Part shown: positions 34,099 through 42,757 of the stretch, piece by piece
Layout of the letters: each line of letters starts with the position of its first letter
Position numbering within the stretch: the stretch's first letter is position 1
Translations under genes and position numbers: made by a program
DNA from: Acidobacteriota bacterium
GTDB taxonomy: Bacteria > Acidobacteriota > Terriglobia > Terriglobales > Acidobacteriaceae
Direction: 5' to 3'
DNA length: 64,000 bases
Assembly (NCBI GenBank): GCA_003225005.1
Contig: QIAN01000379.1
Coordinates: 1-64,000, forward strand
Notes under the pieces: generated by a model
Databases searched by the model: none
What the model saw: only the letters and a program-made list of their open reading frames with translations
What the model was told of the DNA's origin: nothing

Positions 34099-36042
34099 AT
34101 GGCCCTGCGCTGTGCCATCGCGGTAACTTCATCCCGTCGATTCTGCGGCCTTGTGTGCTTTTTCTGCTGCTTGCTAACCTCTGCCTCGGCCCAGCGCGCT
34201 GGGATGAACGATCCCAATTCGTTGAGAGGAAACTCCATTGCTTACAATAGCGATGGGGGCGCAGTCATTGTGGTTACCGTATTTACGGAAAGCAGCAAGG
34301 TTCGGCTGGATCGTCAGTCGGTGGTCAGGCTCTTAAACAAAAGGACACAGACGGCAGTTTGGGAGACAACGACGGATAGATCGGAAGCGGTCTTTGGCAG
34401 CGTTCAGTATGGAGGCTACGAGATCGAAGTCAGTGCCGTAGGCTTCTTAACCGCGAACAGCGAGCTGGAAGTCGGCTCTTCGCAAGGCCCCTTCGAGATC
34501 AATGTTGTGCTGGAGCGGGATCCCGCGGCCGTTAACCTCAACGTTGCGGATGACGCGATGCCGTCAAGAGCGCGAAAAAATACCAGGCGGGCAGTTGCGG
34601 CGCTGCGCTCGGGAAATCTCAAGGCGGCGCAAAAGCGGCTCGGCGAAGCTTATAAGCTCGTTCCCACCAGCGCAGAGCTGAATTTTCTGCTGGGATACCT
34701 CTACTTTCTGGAAAAGGATTTCGAACAGGCTAGCACGTATTTAGATTACGCAACGTCGCTTAATCCCCGCCATCTCCAGGCCCTGGCGTTGCTGGGCCGG
34801 TTGGAACTGGAGCGGGGGGATTTCAGAACAGCAAGCTCGGCTCTGGAGCAAGCGGTTGCGGTCGATGCTGAATACTGGTTGCTGCACGATCTTCTGGCTG
34901 AAGCCTATCTGAAGCAGCAGAATTATGAAAAGGCACGAGATGAAGCTCAGCTCGCCATCCAGAAAGGAAACAAACAAGCAACTCCCGCCCAGCTTGTTTT
35001 AGGACAGGTGCTGCTAAACTTGCAACGCGATCAGGAAGGCCTGCTAGCGCTCAAGACGTACCTCGAGGATTCCCCAGGAAGTCCAATGGCGCCCAAGGTT
35101 CGTGACCTGATCGACGAGATCGAAAAGCGAAACCCTGCGCGGTCGAGTGACACAGAAAACAAGCAAGAGTCAACGACTGCCTCGGAGGGCGTGGACCCGC
35201 TGCTTGCTCTCGGCGAACCTACGCTCGCCATGAAAGGCTGGCAGCCGCCCGGCATCGATGACACCGAGTTGTCTGTGGCCAGCAGGATCAACTGCCCGTA
35301 CGAAAAGGTGATTGATGGCTCTGGTGAACGCGTAAAAGAGCTCGTAGACGATGTTGCCCGATTCTCCGCAATAGAGGAGCTGCTGCACCAGAGACTGAAC
35401 AGTCTGGGCGATCCCACCAGGACAGAAACGCGCAAATTCAATTATGTGGCGTCCATTTCTGAAACCGATCCTGGCCTTCTTTTGGTCGACGAATATCGCG
35501 CGGAGCACTTGTCGCCTGCCGGTTTTCCAGACCAGATCGCGACTAACGGCTTTGCTGTTCTGGCGCTGGTCTTTCATCCTCGCATGCGCGACGCCTTCGA
35601 GATGAAGTGTGAAGGCCTGGGCGATTGGCATGGTCAGGCAACCTGGCTGGTTCGCTTCGAGCAGCGCGACGACCGGCCCAATCACATTCATGCCTACAAG
35701 GTCGGCGGCGCAGTTTACCCGGTTGGGCTAAAAGGACGCGCATGGATTACCGCGGACAATTTCCAGATCGCGCGGATCGAAGCGGAATTGGTCAAACCGG
35801 CGCCGCAAATACAGCTTCTTGCCGAGCATCAAATCGTTGAATACGGCCCCATCCCATTTCAAAAGAAAAACACTGTACTCTGGCTGCCTAAGAGCGCGGA
35901 AATTTATTTCGATTTTCGCAAACATCGATTCTATCGCCGGCACAGTTTCAACCACTACATGCTATTTTCCGTCGATACCGATGAGAAGCGCAAAGAACCG
36001 AAAGCTTCGCACACCGAGAACATTCCAGCCCCGAATACGTAA
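34099..36042 (+). CDS. Exported TPR protein with N-terminal carboxypeptidase-regulatory-like domain
   Basis: 647 residues. The ATG at 34099 opens directly into a signal peptide (MALRCAIAVTSSRRFCGLVCFFCCLLTSASAQ); the longer upstream frame is not convincing. Residues about 45-145 resemble a beta-sandwich carboxypeptidase-regulatory/PEGA-like domain (YGGYEIEVSAVGFLTAN). Four or five TPR units follow (NFLLGYLYFLEKDFEQASTYLDYATSLNP, ALLGRLELERGDFRTASSALEQAVAV). The C-terminal 200 residues resemble the lipoprotein-fold domain also present in the M48 protease here (GRAWITADNFQIARIEAELVKPAP ... LPKSAEIYFDF). An outer-envelope assembly role is plausible but unproven. Confidence 0.8.
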   Translation: MALRCAIAVTSSRRFCGLVCFFCCLLTSASAQRAGMNDPNSLRGNSIAYNSDGGAVIVVTVFTESSKVRLDRQSVVRLLNKRTQTAVWETTTDRSEAVFGSVQYGGYEIEVSAVGFLTANSELEVGSSQGPFEINVVLERDPAAVNLNVADDAMPSRARKNTRRAVAALRSGNLKAAQKRLGEAYKLVPTSAELNFLLGYLYFLEKDFEQASTYLDYATSLNPRHLQALALLGRLELERGDFRTASSALEQAVAVDAEYWLLHDLLAEAYLKQQNYEKARDEAQLAIQKGNKQATPAQLVLGQVLLNLQRDQEGLLALKTYLEDSPGSPMAPKVRDLIDEIEKRNPARSSDTENKQESTTASEGVDPLLALGEPTLAMKGWQPPGIDDTELSVASRINCPYEKVIDGSGERVKELVDDVARFSAIEELLHQRLNSLGDPTRTETRKFNYVASISETDPGLLLVDEYRAEHLSPAGFPDQIATNGFAVLALVFHPRMRDAFEMKCEGLGDWHGQATWLVRFEQRDDRPNHIHAYKVGGAVYPVGLKGRAWITADNFQIARIEAELVKPAPQIQLLAEHQIVEYGPIPFQKKNTVLWLPKSAEIYFDFRKHRFYRRHSFNHYMLFSVDTDEKRKEPKASHTENIPAPNT

Positions 36043-36105
36043 GGGGTTTAGTTTTGCTCCGGTGTTTTGCCAAGCATCAGTTGATATTAACGGCGCGGAC
36101 ATTTT

Positions 36106-37590
36106 CTAGCGCGCTCGCGCCGTAACCCCAGTTCGTAATTCCTTGACCTCAACTCGATTGCGCCCGTGATGTTTGGCGGTGTAAAGGGCGGCGTCTGCGG
36201 CCCGCAACATGGCCTCAAGGTCTTCCAGCGAGCTCCCTGAGGCGACACCCATGCTCACGGTCACCACCACAGGAGCACCAGACACCGAGAGGGCGCAATC
36301 CGCAACCTGCACCCTAATGCGCTCCGCAAGTTGTACGGTTTCGGCGGCTGAGCAGCCCGGCACGACGATCAGAAACTCTTCTCCACCATAGCGGCCTACA
36401 TAATCGTAAGGGCGGAGGCAGCCGCTGATTTCGGCCGCGATTTTGCGCAACACTGTATCCCCGGCGTCATGCCCGAAGCTATCATTGACCAGCTTGAAGC
36501 GATCGGCATCCGCCATGATGATCCCCACCTGGCCATCGTGGCGCTCGGAACGCTCCAGTTCAACGCGTAGTGCGCCCAGAATCCCCATGCGGTTTCTGAC
36601 CCCGGTCAGCCCATCGTGCGAAGCTTCGTGGCGAAGCAATCGTTGAACATTCAGCAGCCGGTGTTGGGTCACCAGCAACCGGGCGCTGGAGCAGGCAAAG
36701 CAAGCGAAAACTACAATCGAGGCAAGCTCGATGCGCTCGCGGGCAATCCCGGCTGACATGACCAAGATCAGTAGAGGATAAAGAAGGGGGAACACCTGAA
36801 TGATGACCATTGCTCTGGACTGAACGGGAGCGGCAGGCAGTTCGGCATGTCCAGCACTGTTCCAGTTGGATGCTGTCCACAGTGGAATAAGGAAGACCGC
36901 GCTCCACACCAAGTCGAACCAGTCGCCGGTCTTTAGATGAAGACCCGGGCCGTAATAGTACGCCGCGTCGCTAAGGGCGGAGATCAGCACAAAACATCCG
37001 ACTCGGCCAAATAAAGCACGCGCCGCCTTCGTGTATGCCAGACGTGAACGCAACAGGAAGGCCGCGACGAACAGCCCGTAAACCAGAAAGTAGGGCTCCC
37101 AAACCGTATGCACTAACTCGGAATTCGCGTTCTCTCGCGCTGGCAGATAAAAAAAGAACAGGTAGGCCGCAACCGAACAGATGGCCGCCTGCGCGAGATC
37201 AAGCATCAGCAGGCTGTCAAAGCCGTTCAATTCGTGATCAGGGTCTAGAAAAAGTGCGACGCCAAAAGGAATGAACCAGAACGTGAAGAGGAAATTAGCC
37301 ACCCACGGGAGGGAGGATGATCTCACCGCGACTTCGTTGACTACTGCGAGAGCCTGGCCTGTGCATAAGATCGAAAAGGAAAATGCTGTCAGCCACCAGA
37401 AATAGCGGCCAAAACTATCGGAGCGTTTCGCGGCACCCAGAACGGTCAGCACCGTTAATAGTCCCAGCGCCAACTGGATCAAATCCGAGAGGCGGGGACC
37501 CTGCCCTCGGGTCCCGAACGCGAGCAGGACAGCGGCGTGCATGCCCCATAACAGGCAGGCTACGGGCATGACCTTTCGTGAAGAAAGCAT
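36106..37590 (-). CDS. Membrane-bound diguanylate cyclase (GGDEF)
   Basis: 494 residues. About eight hydrophobic segments form an integral-membrane sensor (residues 1-310) of no clear named class. The GGDEF domain follows (HDGLTGVRNRMGILGAL ... DADRFKLVNDSFGHDAGDTVLRKIA ... YVGRYGGEEFLIVVPG). The active-site GGEEF is intact, and the inhibitory I-site RxxD (RPYD) sits five residues before it, so the enzyme should make cyclic di-GMP under product inhibition. A PilZ-domain gene and a pilD gene lie within 6 kb, and an HD-GYP gene is at 47 kb, so several cyclic di-GMP elements are in the window. Confidence 0.93.
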   Translation of the reverse strand: MLSSRKVMPVACLLWGMHAAVLLAFGTRGQGPRLSDLIQLALGLLTVLTVLGAAKRSDSFGRYFWWLTAFSFSILCTGQALAVVNEVAVRSSSLPWVANFLFTFWFIPFGVALFLDPDHELNGFDSLLMLDLAQAAICSVAAYLFFFYLPARENANSELVHTVWEPYFLVYGLFVAAFLLRSRLAYTKAARALFGRVGCFVLISALSDAAYYYGPGLHLKTGDWFDLVWSAVFLIPLWTASNWNSAGHAELPAAPVQSRAMVIIQVFPLLYPLLILVMSAGIARERIELASIVVFACFACSSARLLVTQHRLLNVQRLLRHEASHDGLTGVRNRMGILGALRVELERSERHDGQVGIIMADADRFKLVNDSFGHDAGDTVLRKIAAEISGCLRPYDYVGRYGGEEFLIVVPGCSAAETVQLAERIRVQVADCALSVSGAPVVVTVSMGVASGSSLEDLEAMLRAADAALYTAKHHGRNRVEVKELRTGVTARAR

Positions 37591-37852
37591 CGGAACAAGA
37601 CCCCCGCTGCGATTATTCAGCCCGGTATGAACTGCCGCTAGTTACGGCTGAGTGAACCGAGGTAATCGCCTTGTATGTATTGCGGGCTGCCCGCTCGTCG
37701 ATTCGCTCTCCAGATTGTCGCTGAAATAATCCCCGGTCGCAAGACACTCGCGTTCGCCCGCCAAGCTACCAGGGACTTAGGGTGAAGCCGCACTCGGTTG
37801 AGATCGTCAACTTGTCGCAGCGCGCAGGGAAGGCTTCTGACCAGTCCTCGCT

Positions 37853-38920
37853 CTACTGGGAGTCACCCAATCTGGGGCGATTACTGCTCGGGTTCGGCGC
37901 CTTGACCACCGTGACCGGCGCTTGAAGGGTAAAGTTCAGGACCGTCTCCGACGGCAGTTTGATCTGTTGGCTCTTGGTTGCGGCTTGCACACCGCCGCCC
38001 ACGCCTCCGCCAGCTGCGGCGCCAATCGCCGCGCCTTTGCCGCCTCCAGCGATGGCGCCAATAATGCCTCCAATAATCGCGCCGCCGCCAACTTTCTCCG
38101 CGGTGTTCTTGCCCCGCGAACTGCCTTGTTTTTTGTATTGGTCAGTCTGAATGTTGTAAGTCCCGCTGCCCAATGCGATGCTATCGAGCTGCAAAACCAA
38201 TTCCGACTGTCCGGCAAACTTGCCTGCACTCTTGAGGTCGACGATGTGACCAGTCACGTCGGTGCCCGCGGGTACCACCTCTTCTCCCTCGACGCTCAGG
38301 GCAGAGTTCAGCGTCGCGTGGAAGGTGTCACCGAGCTTGTTCTTTTCAGTGTCGATGGCATCCACCAAGCGGATGGCCAGTTGCGTCCCTGGCTCGACCG
38401 TGACTTTATGGGGTGGAGGGGGCGGTGGCGGCTCGGAGCGCGTGCCCGGTGTGAGAGGCGGATCGCCTGGAGGCTGAGACGCGGAGTTGGAGCCATCGGG
38501 AGCCTTGTTGCTGACGATTCCCTGACGCCGTGTATCGCGAGTGTGACGAGATTTCCTGTCCGGCGCGGTCTTTGGTTGATGGGTCGCAGCAGAGGCCGTG
38601 GATTCTGCCGGTGGTGCAGCCGTCGCGGTCGAGGACCCGACCTGCAGATTGTTGACCACTTCTCTCACGCCTGGGATAGATGCCGCCTGCTTGGCCGCGG
38701 CATCGCGTTGTGCGTCGTTATCCACCGTGCCCGCGAGAGTAACCACTCCGTTGCTCGCCTGCACCGCGAGTTGTTTATCGGAGAGGCCGGAATCCTGGCT
38801 GAACTTGTTCTGCACATCAGTGCTGACCTGTGCATCGTTCGGCTTCTTGGAGCAGCCCACGCCCACGAGCAGAATCGCTGCCAGAAAAAAAGGAGAAAAC
38901 GACCACGAAATCTCTTTCAT
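37853..38920 (-). CDS. BON-domain lipoprotein with glycine-zipper tail
   Basis: 355 residues from the ATG at 38920 (GGGAG upstream). The signal peptide ends in a lipobox GVGC. A BON domain (residues about 28-95: VSTDVQNKFSQDSGLSDKQLAVQASNGVVTLAGTV ... IPGVREVVNNLQV) binds lipid in relatives. A Pro/Ser-rich linker with eight prolines in a row follows, then a beta region (GTQLAIRLVDAIDTEKNKLGDTFHATL ... VPAGTDVTGHI) and a C-terminal glycine zipper (GGGAIIGGIIGAIAGGGKGAAIGAAAGG). It probably sits in the outer membrane. The long plus-strand frame over it is only an antisense shadow. Confidence 0.85.
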   Translation of the reverse strand: MKEISWSFSPFFLAAILLVGVGCSKKPNDAQVSTDVQNKFSQDSGLSDKQLAVQASNGVVTLAGTVDNDAQRDAAAKQAASIPGVREVVNNLQVGSSTATAAPPAESTASAATHQPKTAPDRKSRHTRDTRRQGIVSNKAPDGSNSASQPPGDPPLTPGTRSEPPPPPPPHKVTVEPGTQLAIRLVDAIDTEKNKLGDTFHATLNSALSVEGEEVVPAGTDVTGHIVDLKSAGKFAGQSELVLQLDSIALGSGTYNIQTDQYKKQGSSRGKNTAEKVGGGAIIGGIIGAIAGGGKGAAIGAAAGGGVGGGVQAATKSQQIKLPSETVLNFTLQAPVTVVKAPNPSSNRPRLGDSQ

Positions 38921-39054
38921 ATCTCGACTCCCGCCCACGGAATGGGCCACACATCAGAATGCTTGTGATGGCTACAGTTTAGATGCAGACGGGCAAATCC
39001 TATAGATGTAATTTTCTACTGCGATTGATCACTATCAGGTTGGATTTGCTTCGT

Positions 39055-39579
39055 CTAATGAATGAACTTATAGTCGACGATTGAGGCGGCCATGCCCGTG
39101 CCCTCATTTGTTTGCTTAGTCTCCTTGGAACGCATGACACGACCCTGGCACAGTACGTTGCTGTTCTTCTGGCCGGAGATTTCTTCCGGCATCTCAAACA
39201 CCATTTCCAGCAGCGCATTCAGTGGCAATTGCTGCGGACCGTGAAAGAACACTCCCGTCTGGCTGATGTTTTCGATTGTGCCCTCGTGCCATGAGTTGCT
39301 CTTATTGATTCGGTAACGCACCGGCGCGTCCAATTTAAGCCGTCGCGCTCGTGGTACCCAGGATGGACGTTTTTCTCGACCATGACTGCGACGGACGCCG
39401 GTTTCAGGTTTGCCGTGTTCCAAGCGCTCGGTGCGGCGCATCGTCGCCCAGTCGTACTTGTATTCGGCCGCGCACAGCAAGCAGACCTGGTAATATTCTC
39501 CGTCGGCGCCACGCCTCGGCCAGGAAAACTCGTGAGAACACCGCCCAAGCATAAGAACATCCAGGAGTTTCTGCGGCAT
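39055..39579 (-). CDS. PilZ-domain protein
   Basis: 174 residues from the ATG at 39579. A Cys-containing N-terminal part (LGRCSHEFSWPRRGADGEYYQVCLLCAAEYKYDW) has a His/Cys arrangement (CSHEF, CLLC) that could bind zinc. A PilZ-like beta barrel follows (residues about 75-170: RAPRLKLDAPVRYRI-like block, GTIENISQTGVFFHG, EEISG ... GRVMRSKETK, GMAASIVDYKFI). The RxxxR cyclic di-GMP motif is weak (RARRLKL), so binding is uncertain. The left direct repeat of the integrative element lies 70 bases upstream of its start, so its promoter may have been altered by the insertion. Confidence 0.75.
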   Translation of the reverse strand: MPQKLLDVLMLGRCSHEFSWPRRGADGEYYQVCLLCAAEYKYDWATMRRTERLEHGKPETGVRRSHGREKRPSWVPRARRLKLDAPVRYRINKSNSWHEGTIENISQTGVFFHGPQQLPLNALLEMVFEMPEEISGQKNSNVLCQGRVMRSKETKQTNEGTGMAASIVDYKFIH

Positions 39580-39648
39580 GATGGTTACTCTCGAACCGGG
39601 TCGAACGCCAAACGCAGGCTCATCTTCTCCTGAACCGCCGCGTTTGAA

Positions 39649-39663
39649 CAGGTTACCTTCGTG
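39649..39663 (+). repeat. Left 15-bp direct repeat of the integrative element (att-like)
   Basis: CAGGTTACCTTCGTG recurs exactly, in the same orientation, at 41956-41970. The integrase gene starts its 3' end 73 bases inside this copy, the usual arrangement for an attachment site. Confidence 0.6.
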
Positions 39664-39710
39664 ACAGGTCCACCTTGCCGTTGTGTTCTCATACACTTAG
39701 AAAGCCACTT

Positions 39711-39730
39711 GGGTCCAACTCGGTTCAACA
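39711..39730 (+). repeat. Left arm-type tandem 10-bp repeats
   Basis: GGGTCCAACT followed directly by CGGTTCAACA, preceded by ACTT. A matching pair (AGGTCCAACT, TGGGTCCAGA) lies near the right end at 41856. Paired 10-bp direct repeats just inside both ends fit integrase arm-binding sites; this is inference. Confidence 0.45.
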
Positions 39731-39735
39731 GTTCA

Positions 39736-40488
39736 TTATACCGCCGCCGATAACAACTCTCCCATCTTTGCTGCGGCGATTCTTCCATCCTCACTGACTG
39801 AGTGAGTGTAGTGAACCATGGTAACCTTGGAACCAGGCGCATGCCCCAAGCGTTCTTGCCTTACCTTCAGGGGTACACCTGCCTGATCCATCATGCTTGC
39901 GCTGCAGTGCCGAAAAGCCCTCATGCCCTTCGGCTGAATCCCGAGACTTTTGCAGAGGGGCTCGAGGTGGTCACGCCGAACGCAGCTTGGGTGCAGCGGC
40001 TTTCCAACGGTAGAGAGGAATCGCAGTCCCATTGGATTGCTACTCCATTGTGAGAGGTAGCCACTGAGGTGTTCTGCCAACTGTGGCGAGATGGCAAGGT
40101 TGCGCAGAGCGTTCGCGGTTTTTGGAGTCTGAAGCTGGCCGCCCCAAACGCTGTGTCTAATTCTTATAGTGAGGTTCGGCAGGTTGAGATCGGACACGGC
40201 TAAGCCGCAGAGCTCGCCAGGGCGCATTCCTGTCTCAGCCGCAATCCAGTACAGAGTTTTGTACTGGCCTTCTGCGGCCGCGATGATGCGGTTGGGGGCA
40301 GCTGTACGGCCGAGATGAATCCAGCCAGAGATCAACTCAAACCGCAAGCAGGACGCGACAATGTTGAAGATTTGCTTCACTGCGCTGCGGTTTCTGGTCG
40401 GAAGGATGCTCTTCGCTACTTGCTTGAAATCGGAGCAAAGGCAGATGACAGAGCAATGGCGGCTCTTCGGCTGCCCCACAGAACGCAC
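39736..40488 (-). pseudogene. Truncated tyrosine recombinase (integrase) remnant
   Basis: 250 residues cover only part of a phage-type integrase. The N-terminal core-binding domain is largely gone, and the junction (SCLRFELISGWIHLGRTAAPNRIIAAA) looks internally deleted. The catalytic domain keeps the first Arg (ETGMRPGELCGL), a lysine (QTPKTANALR), LGH (RQERLGHAPG) and the Tyr (MVHYTHS). However, the usual HxxR box reads RAFRH, with Arg in place of the first His. The protein is therefore probably inactive. The gene's 3' end points at the left 15-bp repeat. Confidence 0.8.
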
Positions 40489-40502
40489 GAATCGAATTGG
40501 TC

Positions 40503-41051
40503 TCAGTACACGCTGATGTGACCCTCGACGAGTGTCTCGGGAAAGGTAAGGCCCGATACGTTTAATTTGACTGTGGTACCGGGTCCGCCCGCGTGAACCA
40601 ACACTGTGAAGGGAAGGTCCTGACCGGCTCCGAGCCCGGTCACGGTTGCGGTCCCGTGCAGTGTCGCCACCTCATTGTCGATCTCCAGCGAGGTCACTTT
40701 GCCAGTTACATACATCACGTTACGGTCAAATTCGCCGCTACCAGCGCCGGTTTCATGCGATGGCAAGAACGCCAGACATTCAAAGTCCCCGCCCTGGGCG
40801 TCGGCATGGAAGGCCACCGTCGTTGACTCCGCCAGCATCTGCGCTTCACTCTCCCGAAGCCAGAGGGGTCTGTAGATGTCAACGGGAGCGACCTGCTGGG
40901 TGAGCGCGCCGGACGTGGCCGTGGCGCTGACATTCTTGGCTTGGATCTCGTTGGTCGACCTGAACGCTACTTCGAGCATCTTGGCGATGCCGAGGTTCCC
41001 CGGTCTTTTCATGGGTCCGTGCGGTGCGCAGTCGGTGAATAAGTTCTCCAT
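40503..41051 (-). CDS. Hypothetical protein, possible chimera inside the decayed element
   Basis: 182 residues. The first 70 (MKRPGNLGIAKMLEVAFRSTNEIQAKNVSATA ... LRESEAQMLAES) look like the tail of the terminase/helix-turn-helix-like protein encoded just upstream in other frames. The last 110 (FECLAFLPSHETGAGSGEFDRNVMYVTGKVTSLEI ... ATVTGLGAGQDLPFTVLVHAGGPGTTVKLNVSGLTFP) resemble a beta-rich C-terminal domain of secreted bacterial proteins. It has no signal peptide. It is best seen as a rearranged product in a decaying element; whether it is expressed is doubtful. Confidence 0.45.
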   Translation of the reverse strand: MENLFTDCAPHGPMKRPGNLGIAKMLEVAFRSTNEIQAKNVSATATSGALTQQVAPVDIYRPLWLRESEAQMLAESTTVAFHADAQGGDFECLAFLPSHETGAGSGEFDRNVMYVTGKVTSLEIDNEVATLHGTATVTGLGAGQDLPFTVLVHAGGPGTTVKLNVSGLTFPETLVEGHISVY

Positions 41052-41383
41052 GCGCGAACTGCGAGCGTTCTTCGCGGCGCCGTTCCGCCGCTCCGACGGA
41101 TTGGTCTTTGCGCTTTTCTTGGAGTTCCGCGAAGGTCTGCTGGATCAGCGGGCGGAGCAGGATGTTCGTGAGGTTGACTCCCTTGGGAAGATTAGCCCAG
41201 CGGGCGGCATCGGTTTTCAGGGTGCCGTCCAGCAGGTAGTTGAGGAAGTCTAACTCCGGGCTGGTGACGTACTGACGGGCTTTGTTTCTCGCCGTGAGGC
41301 TTGAGGTGCTGGGGATTGGGACGGAGGTTGGCTAGACTCTTAGCGGAAACCTTGTGCTTGTTTTTCGGCCCTAGTTCAGCCAT
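41052..41383 (-). pseudogene. Frameshifted phage-type DNA-binding/terminase-small-subunit-like gene
   Basis: The ATG at 41383 follows GGAGGGAAG, a strong ribosome site, and starts MAELGPKNKHKVSAKSLANLRPN, an opening seen in phage DNA-packaging or helix-turn-helix proteins. Near 41290 the frame must change to read LTARNKARQYVTSPELDFLNYLLDGTLKTDAARWANLPKGVNLTNILLRPLIQQTFAELQEKRKD, a helix-turn-helix-like stretch in which TDAARWANLPKGVN resembles a recognition helix. A further change near 41050 would join it to the next frame. As written it yields only a short peptide. It is part of the same minus-strand set as the integrase remnant. Confidence 0.6.
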
Positions 41384-41496
41384 GTTCTTCCCTCCAGTTC
41401 CCGCACCCGGTGCATGCGCGAAGTTTCGTGGAGGTTTCGGCTTGGCCCTGTAAGCATGTTGTCGGTTGTCATTGAAGAGTGGTCGCGTTTTCGCTG

Positions 41497-41825
41497 TCAG
41501 CGGCATACGTGACCTCCACGCCAACAGAATATCTTTATATCTTTGGCCTCAGCGTCAGGTGGGACGCAGTCAAGCAGAAAGGACAGGTACCCTATCCCCC
41601 CACAGCCTCTAGTTCGTTCATGTCAGCAAGCGCGGTTGACACAGTAATCATGTCAATACTTCCGCGCTGATTGAGGGCAACGTGCATCGCGGTCCAAACG
41701 ATCTTATTGACCGCCGTAAAGTCCCCGTCGACGCCGATCTGCCGGATCTGGAAGAATACTCCGGGGGAAAGGAGCACGCCTCCCAGGATCTGCATCTGAA
41801 GCAAAACGCTTTCGTGTTTTTTCAT
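41497..41825 (-). pseudogene. DnaB-helicase N-terminal domain fragment, frameshifted
   Basis: The ATG at 41825 follows AAGGGGG and encodes a DnaB N-domain (MKKHESVLLQMQILGGVLLSPGVFFQIRQ ... DFTAVNKIVWTAMHVALNQRGSIDMITVSTALADMNELEAVGG). At a run of six G (41596-41601) the frame stops. One frame over, it continues as GYLSFLLDCVPPDAEAKDIKIF, matching the next DnaB helix, and ends at 41497. The ATPase domain is absent. Phage and plasmid replication modules often carry such proteins. It is the promoter-proximal gene of the decayed element. Confidence 0.72.
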
Positions 41826-41855
41826 CGCGAACACCCCCTTCGGCCTTGGTGGTTA

Positions 41856-41875
41856 GGTCCAACTTGGGTCCAGAA
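41856..41875 (+). repeat. Right arm-type tandem 10-bp repeats
   Basis: AGGTCCAACT followed directly by TGGGTCCAGA, matching the pair just inside the left repeat at 39711 in the same orientation. Confidence 0.42.
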
Positions 41876-41955
41876 TCGGCACCGCTGCGCCGTCTCTTCG
41901 CCCGTTTGGAAAGTTAAGTTGTGGAATCATCGCGGTTTCAGCAACCATGCTGTGG

Positions 41956-41970
41956 CAGGTTACCTTCGTG
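41956..41970 (+). repeat. Right 15-bp direct repeat of the integrative element (att-like)
   Basis: An exact second copy of CAGGTTACCTTCGTG. The two copies bracket 2.3 kb that contains only phage- or element-type minus-strand genes. Beyond this copy, chromosomal mobA begins 157 bases on. Confidence 0.6.
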
Positions 41971-42126
41971 CACGGGTGAGCGCTGCCTGGGAGTCAAAGC
42001 CTGTGAATACATAGGGTTGGCCTGATGCTTTCTTGGGGGATGCATCCTCGAGGGTACTGGGGGATCGCTGGGCTGCCATTGTGAAGCCCCCTTCAGAACG
42101 CACGGCGGCGAGTGTATGATCGCCCC

Positions 42127-42723
42127 ATGCCGGAACTGACCGCTTTCATCCTCGCAGGCGGCAAAAGCACTCGGATGGGCGTCGACAAGGTTTTTCTGCA
42201 GCTCGATGGCCGAACGCTGCTGGCCCGTGCGCTCGAACTGGCGCGGGGGCTCGCTTCTGATGTTCGCATCGTTGGTGATGTCCGGAAATTCGAGAAATTC
42301 GGTCCGGTGGTAGAAGATATATTTCAGAACTGTGGCCCTTTGGGCGGAATCCATGCAGCTCTGCGGGCCTCGGCGACGGACTTGAATCTGATCCTGGCCG
42401 TGGACGTGCCGTTCGTACCAGCCCCGTTTCTGAGCTACATGATTGAACAAGCTGTGAATTGTTCGAGTGCCTCCGCTGTTGTTCCCCGCGCAGCAGTGGG
42501 CTGGCAGCCGCTGTGCGCGGTCTATCGCCGGAGTTTTGCCGAGGGCGCAGAGACTGCGCTTCGCGCCGGCCGCAACAAGATCGACCGGTTGTTCAACTTG
42601 CTTGAAATTCGGGTGATCGGCGAAGATGAACTGGTGCGAGCCGGATTTTCATTCGACATCTTTCGGAACCTGAACACGCCAGAAGAGTTGGAAGTGGCCA
42701 ACACAAGCCGGCGTGCTCGGTGA
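42127..42723 (+). CDS. mobA: Molybdenum cofactor guanylyltransferase
   Basis: 198 residues from the ATG at 42127. The signature LAGGKSTRMGVDKVFLQLDGRTLL binds GTP, and the central AVDVPFVPAPFL and CGPLGGIHAALRAS blocks match MobA nucleotidyltransferases. It attaches GMP to molybdopterin to form the guanine dinucleotide cofactor of DMSO-reductase-type enzymes. No other moco gene is in the window. It lies just right of the integrative element and just upstream of an ABC ATPase gene that is read in the same direction. Confidence 0.92.
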   Translation: MPELTAFILAGGKSTRMGVDKVFLQLDGRTLLARALELARGLASDVRIVGDVRKFEKFGPVVEDIFQNCGPLGGIHAALRASATDLNLILAVDVPFVPAPFLSYMIEQAVNCSSASAVVPRAAVGWQPLCAVYRRSFAEGAETALRAGRNKIDRLFNLLEIRVIGEDELVRAGFSFDIFRNLNTPEELEVANTSRRAR

Positions 42724-42757
42724 GATCCCAGACCACGAGCGATTAGCCAAGACCTCG

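Noticed and set aside
37922-38968. A 348-codon open frame on the plus strand
   Set aside because: It is antisense to the BON lipoprotein gene. Its composition is Arg/Ala/Cys-rich with no domain, while the minus strand has a signal peptide, BON domain and glycine zipper.
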